Assembly (NCBI GenBank): GCA_020466095.1
Contig: CM035807.1
Span: 106,407,227-106,471,226, forward strand
Length of the DNA: 64,000 nucleotides
Origin: Chlorops oryzae
Taxonomy: Eukaryota > Arthropoda > Insecta > Diptera > Chloropidae
Direction: 5' to 3'
In this document: piece by piece, positions 45,071 to 58,060 of the stretch
Numbering within the stretch: the stretch's first letter is position 1
Layout of the letters: each line of letters begins with the position of its first letter
Position numbers and translations under genes: made by a program
The notes under the pieces: generated by a model
What the model was told of the DNA's origin: nothing
The model's input: only the letters and a program-made list of their open reading frames with translations
Database searches by the model: none

Positions 45071-47116
45071 CTTTCATTCACACTTAGAGAACTTCCTCTT
45101 TATCTTGAGTTAATAATTCTAGTGAAAAACTTCCAGGGAATATTGATTTGAAATCGGATGTATATTTCCGGACTATTTTCTTATTTGGGGCAGATTAAAA
45201 CGCACGCACCCTTCACCAATTTTTTGCGCAATTCGTTGACTTAAAAAATCCGCATACTTTCCCTTGAGGCTTGCCAACTGCTAACCATGTGACATGTGGC
45301 TTAGCTCGCATTAATTTTCATTTACGAATAAAAATTTTTGAATGATGATTTCCTTCAAATTAATATCCTTATACTCTATTGAAACGCCCCATCAAATTTC
45401 ATTGTTCACCAATAAACTTCCATTAGCAACTTTCTATAAGAATGTGGTGTCCTTTAGCTTTCGCCATGCCTTTTCAGAACTATTACTCCCATTGAGAGGT
45501 CTCATCAATTCGAAATAGTTCGCTTAATTGTGCTTAAAGACTTTTTAATAACTTCATCATCAGAATACTCGGTCCATAATGTTCCTCAGCAACGTTTAAC
45601 GATTCATGTCACAATAAAATAAAATAAAAACTTCGTCCATGAGTATCTCACTTTCGCTCTCAGTAAATACGCGCGCAACGCAATTGCTGCAATCAACGTT
45701 TTATTGAGTTCACGACCATGCAACGCTGTAAGCGAGAATGTACTACCCAATAAAAAGGGACTTCAACAACGATTAACAATAACCATAAATAAATTTATGA
45801 CATCAAAGAGTGTTCATTTGGGAGAAGAAAAAAAAGAAAGAACGAAAAAATATCATCCCAGGAACATCGATACATAACAAGTATAAGGAGAAAATATTTA
45901 GTTGCGTGCTGAATGGGGAGAGACACCACCGAAAAAGGGCAACAGAACAATTAACCAAAAGCCAAAGAGGAACAAAAACCAATACTATCAAAATTATTGA
46001 AGAAGAGGAGAAAGGAAAAGGCCCAGTGCAGACCCAAAACTTAATAACGTCATAACGCAAAATATAAACGATTACAAATTGTCCTCACTTTGGTGGAAAT
46101 GTAGGAAGACAAAAAGGCAGAAGTCAAAAACTCTCAAAAATAAATGCACGACAAAAAAACAAAAATTCCACAGTAAAAATAAACGATTATCAAGTAATTA
46201 AAACATAAGGCATTGCTATATAAAACCGCCCAAGGCAAATCAATTTACCCTCAAATGGCGAAGGAGAAGTAAAAAAAGATTCCTACACACTCAACGCAAT
46301 GGATGATAATGAAGAAAAAAAAAAGGAGAAAGCACAAAAAACCCCCGAACGTTATGAGCTCTTAATGCGCACAATTAATAATTTTGACAATTCGCACAAC
46401 ATTCGAAAAGGAAAACATCAGAATCGAATCGAAAAGATAAATTGTACAGAAGAAGGAGAAAAACAACAGCATTTAAAGACTTATGGGACTTTTCACCCTA
46501 AGCATTTTCCATAGTTAAACATCGGTTTGCCACCATTTGCAACTGCTTGTGTAAATTCATTAATAACGACGAAACCTTTGTACACTATGATTAGCCCAGA
46601 GGGCTTAATGGGTTAATGTCACGTTTTTGTGGCTAGCAAAATGGAAGGCAGTCAAAGGGATTTCCGTTTTAAATAGATTGCTCTGTCCTAAGGGCCAAAG
46701 GGTTGTTCCGAGAACGCAAGCATGCAAGCAATTACATGTACCTACTGCGAACAATGAAATGACTGACTGTTGTTCGCAACAATGTTGCCGAGATACACAA
46801 GTTGTTGCTTCGCTCGAATTTTGTAGTCTTAGAATATTCCACACCTGCAATACCTTGACCATCTTGATTAGAAGAATAAGAAAGGTATTTGGACAAAATA
46901 TCTTGTGAGCGCTTTTATACCGTCGTGTTGTGCCCTTTTCCTGCATTCCTCCACACAATGAGAGATTCTTTGAGTCCTAAGAATATTTGTAAAATGCAAA
47001 TTTTTTTTATCGTTTCAGAAAATTCTTTTACATTTGCTGTTGCAGCTCTTTCTCTCGCATAGCCTTTGGCCATTCTGTTTCATGTTTGCTTAAGGTGAAA
47101 CAGCTTTTTATTGCAG

Positions 47117-47147
<31 letters not shown>

Positions 47148-47694
47148 AGCTTTGATCTTGGATCATAGCACTGCATGTGAAATAATGCTAAAGCTGCAAT
47201 GGTCCTAAGGGGTTTATTTTGTACATTTTACTTTGGAAAACAGTGTGTTTAGATAAGCCAGATGACTGAAACTTTGTGTACGTGGTGGGAAGATCTTTAG
47301 TTTTCTAATCGAATGCACTTTTGAATCGGAATTTTGAAATCTTACATAAACATTGTATAATTTTGTTTTTAAATTGTCCTTTCACAGTTTATAACATCTT
47401 ACAAATTAAGAATTTCAGTAGACCGCAAGGAGCTACTCCCAAGAAAAGGGACGATCCGAATTATTTTATCAGAATAAAACCTTAAGGCAGTATTCAATAA
47501 ATGAAAAAATTTAACTGCAATATTTCATTTATAGAATGACAGGGGACCGACATGTTATCGCCGAATTCTTAAGAGATTATTTCTCAAGAGACGAGAGGTC
47601 GCTGCTCAGTGCTCAGTGCCAAAGATTCGAACCAAAACCCGTAAGATCGCAAGCCGATTCCTTACCATTATCTAGGTCTTGAGTTCTCTCTTAT
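45071..47694. other. Non-coding region
   Basis: AT-rich. A 30-T run lies at about 47120-47151. Short open frames near 45.8, 46.3 and 46.6-46.9 kb show no motif or splice structure that would support a gene. Confidence 0.5.
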
Positions 47695-47822
47695 ATGCTT
47701 TTCAGACGTACAACGAAATCTCGAGATTTCAGAAAACTTTAGAACAAAATTGACATTTGAAATCCAGGCGATTTCAATTTTGTTCTGAAATCCCGAGATT
47801 TCATTGTACGTCTGGAAAGCAT
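47695..47822. mobile_element. Foldback MITE / long hairpin
   Basis: A near-palindrome of 128 bp. The left arm starts ATGCTTTTCAGACGTACAAC and the right arm, in reverse complement, ATGCTTTCCAGACGTACAAT. Arms run for about 55-60 bp with few mismatches and continue through AGAACAAAATTG. Almost no spacer remains. Target duplication is not clear. Confidence 0.7.
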
Positions 47823-49329
47823 CGTTAATAATAATACATCATATCATCGAGTCGGAATACATTGAATTCCAGACAAAGAGAACATCCAGATTTGGCATTG
47901 TATACTTTGAGTTGCATCATCGAGAGTTTTCACGGTGAAAACGGAATAACTTTTCAAAGTAATTGGTCGATAAAGACCATAAATCTGTTGTGAGAAGAAA
48001 TAATCTTAGTGAAGGCTTCACCCAAATGTAAAAGGTTCTTAAAATCTTTGTTAGCATTCCTCTAGTTGAATTCAATAATAATTACATACATTTATTTTTA
48101 TTGCTCAGCCGTAATGTCAGAACAATAAATGTAGCAAAATGTAACACTTCAAATTTCAAAACATGTTCTTTTTTGGGCTCACAAAAAGTTGAATTTTATG
48201 AAATTTTTGGAAAAAAGCCAACTCATACATACATAGATATTTGAAACAGTTAAATAATTGTTATTGAAAAACCATCAAACCAATAAATATTTAAAGTTCA
48301 CAGCAGGCTTTTCTGACTTGTCGACGCTTGCTTGCGATTCGATAAAAAGTAATCCGGCTCATTTCCATAAAACTCTAAATGGACATCAAGGATGATAGGT
48401 ATTGTTTAAATTGCTCTTGCAGCCGAGTCGGCATAATGTTCGTCAGATTGCAGGAGCGATCTCGCAGCATGCGCTCCTGCCATGTTGCATGTTATTGTTT
48501 ATTGGTGGTTATTTTATAAATAATTGACAATTTCATTTATTTGAGTGTTTAAAAAATGGCCAAAATACATACAACGGTCGAACGGATCGGGGGGACGGAC
48601 ACAGACGGAAAAAAGCACAAAAACATCCAAAACGGCCAATTAACGAAACAAAAGCAACAAAGTTTCTCATTTTCCATTCGCTATTCTACACTTTCCATTC
48701 TCTTTCCGCTCCATTCTGCTTATTCCACTTCCCATTTTGCATATGTAATGAGGCAATTTTATTAGTGTTTGACGCTAATTGAATTATTTCGCTGTACATG
48801 TCCGAGAATGTTTGTTCAGCTGCGGACAAGGATAAATAAATGTTCCACTTGGATTTTATTTGCTTTATTGGCTTGTTTTTGTTTGTGTATGCGTATGATA
48901 GAGATTTTCAAAAACAGTTACGAATGGGTTAATTAGTATTTTATTGCTTCCAAAGAGAAAAAAAAATACAAATTGAAAATTTATGTTTTAAGTTTCAACA
49001 GCTGAAATTATTTGTAAATATATGAATATATATATTTTTTTTTTTTTTAAATCCCTACGATTCAAAAAGCTCTCATGCTCAAAAAAATTAATTATGTATG
49101 CAACGTCAATTGTGTGTGGGGTTAAGGCAATGTCTGTTCTTGAGAAATCATAAACGTCCTTTGCATGATTTCGTCGAACCGAAGAATATTTTGATATGTC
49201 GCCGTACGCATCGGCAATAATAATTTCCCATGACGTCCCTTTCTGAAAGAAACCACAGAATCCCAACGAGCGATTGCCTCACTCCTTAGCAAGGAGTTGT
49301 TGTAATAATCCTTTTGTAAATTACACCAC

Positions 49330-49510
49330 TTAAGTATTCGGCGGGGACGTTCAGTAGTGGAACGTATTCAAGAAGTCAAAGCAGCAGCCAACGAGGAGCA
49401 GACAACAAAAGCTGCTGCTGCCTTTTGGCGACAAGTGAATATTTTTGCCAAAAACCGCCGCCAACATCAGTTACGGCGACGTCTCAGCGGTATTAAGACA
49501 ACTGCGGCTT
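49330..49510 (+). CDS. Weak candidate exon
   Basis: An open plus-strand stretch encodes VERIQEVKAAANEEQ, then AFWRQVNIFAKNRRQ and a basic tail, before running into a T tract. It is GC-richer than its surroundings and looks helical and charged. There is no ATG start, no family match that I recognise and no convincing splice sites. Confidence 0.15.
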
Positions 49511-50779
49511 TTCGATATTTTTTTTTTTTTTTTTTGCTTTATTTTGCTTTCTCCTGTTGTACAAAGGGGAATGTTAAGTTGAACTCAAGCAGTTTCTTGT
49601 AAAGCGATACGTGAAAATATTTCGCTTTTACTTTTCTCCAACTCCAATTAAAGAAAACTCATGCGTCGGAACATTAATCATATTTAAAGCATTTCTGCTC
49701 TTAACTTATCCTGAAAAAAACTTCCTTCAAAAAATGCGGAACGTGAAAAAATGGGGAAATTTTTTATACATTCCGTGACAACATTTCGCAGATGAAACTG
49801 CATTCGCCCAGAAAAAGTATAAAATAAACGTAATTGGATGCCGTGGAGTAAACCCTAATTCGTATTACCCCTTTCGGCTCCGCCTAAGAGAGCGAAATTT
49901 TTGGTTTTTTGCTCCTCCGTCAAAGACCAACCTCCGTTTTGATTTGAATTCGAATTTTGCAAACAAATCACGTATGAGTAGTGAAATTTTGCTCACCTCA
50001 AGTATGTTTTTTTTTATTTTTTTTTTGCTGCTGAAGTATTCGAATTTCGACATAATCCTTGGAGATTATTTTTAACGAGTACACATATTCGTTTTAAAAG
50101 TTCTTTAAAATTCTTTTACGGTTGAGAAGGTGCGACTGAATTTTTAAGTGATTTGTAAGGGATCTTCCAGTTATCTAATAGCTTTTCTCTTTTCTTCAAG
50201 CATTTAATCGGACGCATTAACATATGCTGTAAATAAACCAATCAAACCAGAAATGGGATAAAAGGATGAATTAATATAGTCGCTACATAAGTGACCGGAG
50301 ATGCAGAATAAGTAAAACATTAACATAAGGTAAGCTCTTGGCTTCAAATATCTCATAGAATTAAATAAGAATATGTAGCATTAAAGTACATGAAAGAGTA
50401 TTCTTTTTTTCGAGAATTCTTTATTTAAGTCAACGAGAAAATCGACTAAAAAGAAATAAAATGTCTTCCAAAATTTGAATCCAAAATTGAAAGAGAATTT
50501 TATCTGTCATAAATCGAATTTAAGTTCATCCCTAAAAGCTGATCAGAAATGCATCGTTACTTTTTGGCTTGTATGTCTTACATATTGGATATCGGAAATA
50601 TCACAGCTACAGACAAGCAATGCCAGCGTCTCTTGGAGTGAAAGTGTTGCAAGCAATGCCACCGCATAAAGTGCTAGAGAATCATCATATTCAAAACTGT
50701 TTGGCCCCATCCGTCGAACGACAGTTGAGATAGGCATTACCATACGTTGTACGAGTATCAACTTCCAAAGCCCGTTAAC

Positions 50780-50870
50780 GTTGACATTGACGGTGACAAT
50801 GACGACGGCGACGACGACGATGAGAACGATGGCGATGATGATGACGATGGCAATGGCGATGGCGATGAGT
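50780..50870. repeat. GAC/GAT/GCG triplet repeat
   Basis: Imperfect GACGAT and GGCGAT triplets. They produce spurious Thr/Met or Ile/Val-rich open frames on both strands. Confidence 0.85.
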
Positions 50871-53800
50871 GCTGCCAGCGTGGCCAATGTCACTGGCTGG
50901 CTGGATGGTTACATTGTTGATGGGGAAATGATGACAGCCATATTTATGGCTGCCAGTCACGGCCAAACAATGTGGATAGAAAAAATGAAAACTTTGCCAA
51001 AGATTTTTATTTTGTTCTTTTTTCGTTTTCTTCGAGCTAAATTTCTATCCTCTCTGTTATTTTACAAAGCCTCAAACTGTCTGCAATGCCATCAGACCTT
51101 GCAAATGCTCGATTTACGGAAATGAGACATGAAACTTATGCGCGGGTCGGCGCGGGGTTAACTTTGAAATGGGGAAAAGTTTTGTGCGACACTTACAACT
51201 CATGCAACATTTTTAGGTTGACAGGCCGGGGTTAAACTGAAAGTACTCTAAAGTCGACGGCGTTTTAGAACTATCAAAAGTAAAGCATTTGAAAATGTTG
51301 AGACCAGAACGAACTCGTTGGGCGGGGGAGTATCGTCCATGACAAAGGTAGTAGTTTAAGATAGTGAAAAGGTATAGGAAGCGTATTAAAGCTGGTTGTG
51401 GAAGGATTGTCGTTTTGCCGTAAAGACGCATTTGTGGCGCGACGACTATTACAATTTCATAGGGTAATAGTTGGATGATGACATAAGATATTGTAGAATT
51501 ATATTTTCAAGCTGATTATGAATGTTTGAAAAATTTTTCATAAGCTAAGGTTACGCGTGTTGCCGTCAGAAAATTTTTACAAAGGAATGAAATAAAGAAT
51601 GTCGAATTTTTAACTTAAGAGGTCGACATTTCAGGTTGGTTCTGAGATAAGGAAAATAGTACTCTGTCCACCAGGCTTAACGACTACTCTTTCCAATAAT
51701 AAAGGATACAAAGAGAAATGCATATTGGCGAAAAGCCAAACCTTCATTTGAAAAGTTAAAACAAACTTCACTTGTGGAGCCCCCAAATTTCGCTTCAAAA
51801 TTGTTGCACCATAGTACTACAAAGGGTCGCTAGCTAAGATTAAGAAGCTTTGACTGATGCCAAAAATTCATTAAAACAGATTTTAAAGGCTGCTTTTTTA
51901 TAGTTACTTGTTGTTTTCTTTTTTTTTTTAAATGTTTTCCCGAATATCAGGCGATATAGATCCATTCCATTTTTTTTTTGCTTTTTTTTTGCTTTTTTCG
52001 GCTCACTTAATATATTTTTTGTACTTTATAAATCTAAAGTGGATTATTTCGTTAAGCATGCTGTGGCAACAAGGCTTCCAACTCTTCCAAAAGCAAATAA
52101 AGAGAGTATAAGGAAAAAAAAACTGCTGGATGTAAGGCGGCATTACGGACAACCACTCACTCCTACTGGAATTGCTTTGCGTCATTAATTGAGACGATCA
52201 AAAAAGTCTATGGGAGAAAAAGTTTTTCGCTTCTGCTTAATTTCAGCCTCATTTACGGTAACGCCACTGACTTGAGTCGACTCAGCGAAGTTCTGTACTC
52301 GTGTTTTCCCTTGAAAATTATTTGGCGCGGAAGACATAAACAACGATAAAACATTTCAAATAAATATAAATGATACTTTCCGCTTTCCGACATTTAACTT
52401 CATGCGGCATGGCAAATTCAGTTGTTATTCCTTGCGTCTGTCCTTCGTTCCAGACCGAGAGAGCGTAGGTATAAGGTATGCTTCTGCAAGCAGAGAGAAA
52501 GAGAGAGAGGCAGAAAGATTTTACCTTTATATATTTTTTGCATCTTCCAATCATTTTCTCTTCGTATTGGAAGGAATGTACAATGTTTTATGCTGATTTC
52601 CGGCGTCTTGTGTTTCTTGCTACATACTTTTCGCTTTGCCGGAAATGAAATTTAACTGAATTTGCATTGGAATTCGATTAAATCGTTTATGCAAACAATT
52701 CGCTTGGTTACAATTCTTACCCAGAGTTCTGGTATCTGGTACAACACCCTGCTCTATCTGCGTTGTGAATTTAGATACTGAATGTTGAGTATCCCTGCTG
52801 GGTTTAAAATTTTTGACTGTTTTCGTTTTCGCCTTTTGCTCGAATTTTGCATTTGTTTTACGAAGCATAAATTTTCGTTTAGTTTTGTTCTGTTTTATTT
52901 TGTTTTGTTTTTCTCTTTTTGTTCCCTTTTGTTTCGATGTAAAGTTGTTCCTTTTATTTTTCTTTCTATTCCTTTTTTATGGCCAAGGTTGGCTGATAAA
53001 TAAGGTGCATCTGTACAGGGTAGAAGCTTGATTTCCTTGATCATTTGCATAATTTTAATTTGTTTGTTATACGTTTCAAGGAGAAAACTGAAGAAATCTC
53101 AAGCAAAAAGTAATCGAACAGTCAGAGGAAGCTGGAAACTTTCAGCGGGGCTTGTCGAGCGTTACAATTTCGGGAAATAATAAATCATTTGGATTGCAAT
53201 AAAATTGGATGGAAGAACTTTTATTTAGAAGAAAAATACTTCTTATATTTCTTTAAGATCTTGGCAGATTTTTCGAAGTGACAAAGAACTCATGGACAAA
53301 TAAGTTTTAAATCGTCTTGATAAGACATTTTTATTCGACTGTCCAATCGGCTAAATAACCATTAACTTTTTTTTTTTTTGAAATCCACACAAACCGCCAC
53401 TGAGGAGACCACAAAATTCAAACGCAACCAACGATTGAATTAATATATTAATTTTATAAATTATACACAGGGACTTAAGTCGTCTGTCCTCATGATAATG
53501 AAGAGAGTACGAATTTCATCTCAGACATAAGAAGGATAAGAATTAAAAATATTCAAGCTGACATTCAGCGGGTATAATGCGTCGCTTGCCAACAACATTT
53601 GCGAAGCATTGCTTTTAGCTCGGCACACGCCGCCTCACATTCGACCACAATTGAAGTCTTCTGCACGCACGAATACGCGGTTTCTTGAAAGATGATGGGA
53701 GTCCCCATCTAAACAGTGACGACAACGATGACATTTACAAGTGATGACCACCAAACCCACCAAACCCGCAAAGCTAAGCCATCGCCAACCAACGCCACCA

Positions 53801-55557
53801 ATGTATAACTCCAAAGGACATTGTTACGACGTTGCTAGTGTAAGTGGCGGCAACTGTGGCGACAGCGGCAGTTGAAGCAGCTGCCAGGATAATATAATTT
53901 AAGTGACATTTTTGTTTATGTGTCGCTCTCGTTCTCGCTCTCACTCCCTCGATCTCCTCAAGCATGCTCCACAAGCCAGTTGTTGCCCCCTTATCGGCGA
54001 TGCCAGTTGAGGCTGACACTCAACGATGGTCTTGCGGCCACTGCTATAAATTATTGCTTAACTTCCGCTCTTCGATGAGGCAGGCAGGCAGTCAGCGTTA
54101 GTGCTGTTGCTAGTGCTCGGAACATACCGTTGCCGATGGCAATGGCATTGGCAATGTTGATAGTTTTCAACCTTGCAACCTTAAACATTAAACCAGGGGA
54201 GACTCGAGGACTACGCTTCTTATTTCTACAAACGACGAAGATGAGAGAAAACTCTGGATGTTCATTTTTGGTTAAAACCGCCACATTTGGATGGTCAGGG
54301 GTGGGCGTTTTTCTGAAAACCACAAAAAAAAAAAAAACAACAGAATTATTCAACGGGTAAGGGGGATGGCATCTCTGCTTGCAGCAGTTAACTTTTTTCT
54401 TTTGTCCTTTCTCAGTTCTTTCTTTTTCAACTCTTCGCCTTCGAACTTCGCAAAAATTTTATGAAACGTTTTATTACACTAATTTGTAGTATGGTAATGG
54501 TTATCGGACTCTAAGCTGCCGCTTTGCTACTTGAAAAGCGTGTGCAGCAGAACTAGAGATATCCATTCCTTAATAGTGGCACATTGCCAATTCGGCTATA
54601 AAAGGATTTTAGAGTAAAGAGTTAGAATGGGAAAAACGAAAAAGAAAATTGAAAACCCAAGAAGACGCACTCGAGTCAAGTCTCTATTAGCAGTCACTGC
54701 TAGTCACAAATACTAACGCAATTGTTTTGATTCCATAGCTGGCCTGTCTGGAGCACGTTTCCTAAAGGATCTTAACCACTTTTATTCGTTAAGTATGCCC
54801 TTTTGCCGGGAAATGAATATGCATATAAAGTGGTAATGTGCCTTTCTCGGTTTTTGGGAATTAGTAAAATTCGCATTGTTTGGCTCTGTTAAATTCTATC
54901 TTTTTTCTCCATTTTTATCCCTCTCGCTCGACTTCTCTCCCTTTTGTAATTCGATTGTTTTCAGCTAGGCATGCATATGAGCCATACTTTGCATAAATGT
55001 ACTGCTTGAGACATGGAGCCTTTTTAATGTCTGTATTTCAAAGTAACCTTTTCTGATGGCTCCCTTGTTGGCTTTTTGTGGTTTTTATACAAAAGTTTAG
55101 AGCGTCATTCTTCAGTTTGTGCGTATGGAAATAATTAAATGAATTTCTGTTGTCATATTTATATATGGCAATAAATTTTGAAGGGGTTTTCGAGTGTGAA
55201 TATATTTTGTAATGCTTGTTGTAAGGATTTGTTTGGAGAAATTTAAGGTTGATGTGAAGTTCAATGTTTTAGGGTGCTGTTCAAAACATCCATTAGCAGA
55301 TTTCAAGTGTCCTTCAAGTACAAAAGTTCTTAAATGTATAAAAAAATTTAAATTAAAAATTTTCAGGATTTTTAGTTTAGAGGAGGTCGAATTGTTTCCT
55401 GAAGCTTTTATGCTTCACCAAAGAACCTTTACTCCCTCTTTCCAGGATTTTGTCGCTTTTAATGTTTGAAGAGTGGATTATTCCCTATCGAAGTCGAAAG
55501 CTCTGTAGCGAGTGCTGTCGTTAAATTAATGCAATAATTTATTATTGCTTAAATATA

Positions 55558-55576
55558 AATAATATATTATATATAT

Positions 55577-55625
<49 letters not shown>

Positions 55626-55650
55626 ATATATATATATATTAATATAAAAA
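55558..55650. repeat. AT dinucleotide microsatellite
   Basis: Alternating AT with short interruptions over about 90 bp, able to form cruciforms. Confidence 0.95.
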
Positions 55651-56744
55651 ATATATAAGTTCAAGGATCTCTGAAGGCTCATTTTTTCAAATCATATCGG
55701 CAGGATAAATAAGACAATTTCAAAAGAATAAATTTTAGAGCCTTTAAATATCCTTCCCGAAGATGTATATACACACGATGAACGAAAATTCTCTTAATAT
55801 TTAAATGTATAGGTACTGTTAATTTCTTTAAATATTTTATGTCATCCTTTAGTCTATGAATCGATAAAAGTTTAGACAACTTTTCATATCAACAACCTCG
55901 TTCCTGCAGTACATTGATTTCCATATCCATTTTTGGTTCTTTACAGTAAAATGCTTATATTTCGGCTTTATTTAATTTTCCTATGTATCCAAACATTGGG
56001 AATGGAATTCATATGCGTGAACTTCAAAGTGAATTAAATTTTAAGAATTAAGTTGATTAGAATTTTCCACCGAATTGTGTGTGTTGCTCACCCGAGCTAA
56101 GAAAATGAAAATGAAATAATATAAAAATTATGCTTTCTTTAATTTCTTTTTGTGCATTTTAGTGTTAATATTATATTGGTTGTTTTTGTTTTTGGGTTTG
56201 TTCTTTGTATCATGGTTGCTTACTTTTTTGGAATCCCCATTTGGGGAGTCCAAATTAAATTGGTTTGTTTTATTTACAGTCGAGGCATAACGAGTTCTGT
56301 TTTTTTTTGGTTTGTTTGTGTTGTTTCTACTCAGTCAAAAAATTTAACTGAAGTCTGCTTTTCGGCGTAGCTTGATCACATTGAATGTAACGTTAGAAAG
56401 TTTTGCGCTTTGCTTTTATGAGCCTTCTGGCGGATGGGAGCAGAAGACATCTGTAATATTTGGTTGGAGAATTAAAATTTCGTTTTCACTTTATGCAAAT
56501 TGTTTGGAATTGCTTACTTTTCCGTTCGGGGACCTGGTATAAGTTTGGCCCGTTGAATTTTTTTTTTCGAACACTTCACTGTTTCCATTTGAGACCCATC
56601 GCCACGTTGCCATTAAATGCATGATTTCTGTTTTGGCACAAAGTTTTGTTTTTGCTGACTCTCTAGGGACTTATGAGATATTAAACTGTTTGCCCAAGTA
56701 TTTAAATGTGCTCTCTGACAACTTTCAATTCAAATTAAAAGTGG

Positions 56745-57130
56745 AGGTAATGAGAGAAATGGAGATGTTGTGAGCGAAATGAATAACGAAGAGGAAAGCG
56801 AAGAGGAAAGCTAAATATAGAGCGAAAGGAAAGCGAAGAGGAAAGCGAAGAGGAAAGCGAAATGAGAGCGAAATAGAGAGCGAAATAGAGAAATGATATG
56901 GGGAGAGAGATGGAGAGAGAGATGCACAGAGAGATGGAGACAGAGATGGAGAGAGATATGGAGAGAGAGATGGAGAGAGATATAGAGAGAGAGATGAGAG
57001 AGAGAATAGAGAGAGAGAGATGGAGAGTAGAGAGGAGATAGGAGAGAGATAGAGAAGATGAGAGAGAGATGAGAGAGAGATGAAGAGAGATAAGAGAGAG
57101 ATAGAGAGAGAGTAGAGAGAGAGAAGATGA

Positions 57131-57168
<38 letters not shown>

Positions 57169-57660
57169 TGGAAGAGAGATGAGAGAGAGAGATGGAGAGA
57201 GAGATGAGAGAGAGAGATGGAGAGAGAGATGGAGAGAAGAGATGAGAGATGAGAGAGAGATGAGAGAGATGGAGAGAGAGATGGAGAGAGAGATGAGAGA
57301 GAGAGAGATGAGAGAGAGATGAGAGAGAGAGATGAGAGAGAGAGATGAGAGAGAGATGAGAGAGAGATAGAGAGAGAGATGAGAGAGAGAGATGAAGAGA
57401 GAGATTGGAGAGAGAGATGAGAGAGATGAGATTGAGAAGAGAGAGATTGAGAGAGAGAGATGGAGAGAGAGATGGAGAAGAGAGAGAGAGAGATGAGAGA
57501 GAGAGAGATGAGAGAGATGGAAGAGAGATGAAGAGAGATGAGAAGAGAAGAGATTGAGAGAGAGATGGAGAGAGAGAGAGATGAGAGAGAGAGATGAGAG
57601 AGAGAGATGGAGAGAGAGATGGAGAGAGGAGGGAGAGAGAGAGAGGAGAGGATGAGAGAA
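56745..57660. repeat. GAGA-rich satellite
   Basis: About 0.9 kb of degenerate GAGAGAGATG and GAGAGATGGA units; the left edge has a GAGGAAAGCGAA unit. The minus strand appears open in two frames (Ser/Leu/His repeats), an artefact of the repeat. GAGA tracts can bind GAGA-factor-type proteins in flies, but nothing here shows a regulatory role. Confidence 0.9.
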
Positions 57661-57661
57661 G

Positions 57662-58060
57662 ATGAGGAGGAGTGATGGAGAGTGTGAGTAGACATTGGAG
57701 AAGAAATTAGCCAAGTATAAAATGAAGAAATTGAAAAGAAGAGATGGAAAATATAGAAAAAGATGTAGAATGTGGCAGACTGTAGAAACATGGGACAGTC
57801 ATCGCATAGAGATCCCATAGAAGAGGATGAGCGGATTCGTTCCTAAGAAGGGACAGGAGGAGTGATGGAGAGTGTGGTTATGACTTATTGGAGGAAGATA
57901 TATTAGCCTCAACGTATAACAATTTAAGAAATTGAAAAAGATAGTAGATGGAAAACTTATAAAAAAATCTTACATCTTGTGCAGACTAGTTCAAAACAGG
58001 TACCAGTTATCCCAATATAAAAATCCCCATTGAAGGAATGAGCGGATTCGTTTCCGTAAC
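57662..58060 (+). repeat. Imperfect tandem duplication beside the GAGA satellite
   Basis: The first copy (about 57662-57847) and the second (about 57859-58060) both start GGAGGAGTGATGGAGAGTGT and end ATGAGCGGATTCGTT. The middle parts align only with many small indels, and the first copy is biased toward G and A. This looks more like an error-rich duplicate of the second copy than an old duplication. Confidence 0.65.

Larger units (their letters stand above)
47823..56740. other. Long non-coding region
   Basis: About 9 kb without a supported gene. It holds GAC/GAT triplet repeats (50780-50870), an AT dinucleotide array (55558-55650), and many T and A runs. One GC-richer open stretch at 49330-49510 is listed as a weak exon candidate. 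The region could be intergenic or a large intron. Confidence 0.5.

Noticed and set aside
50543..51125. Overlapping frames of 114-116 codons on both strands
   Set aside because: Half of each is GAC/GAT triplet repeat and the remainder shows no motif.
56725..57818. Two minus-strand open frames of about 330 codons rich in Ser and Leu
   Set aside because: They follow the GAGA satellite; the Ser/Leu/His translation is repeat-derived.
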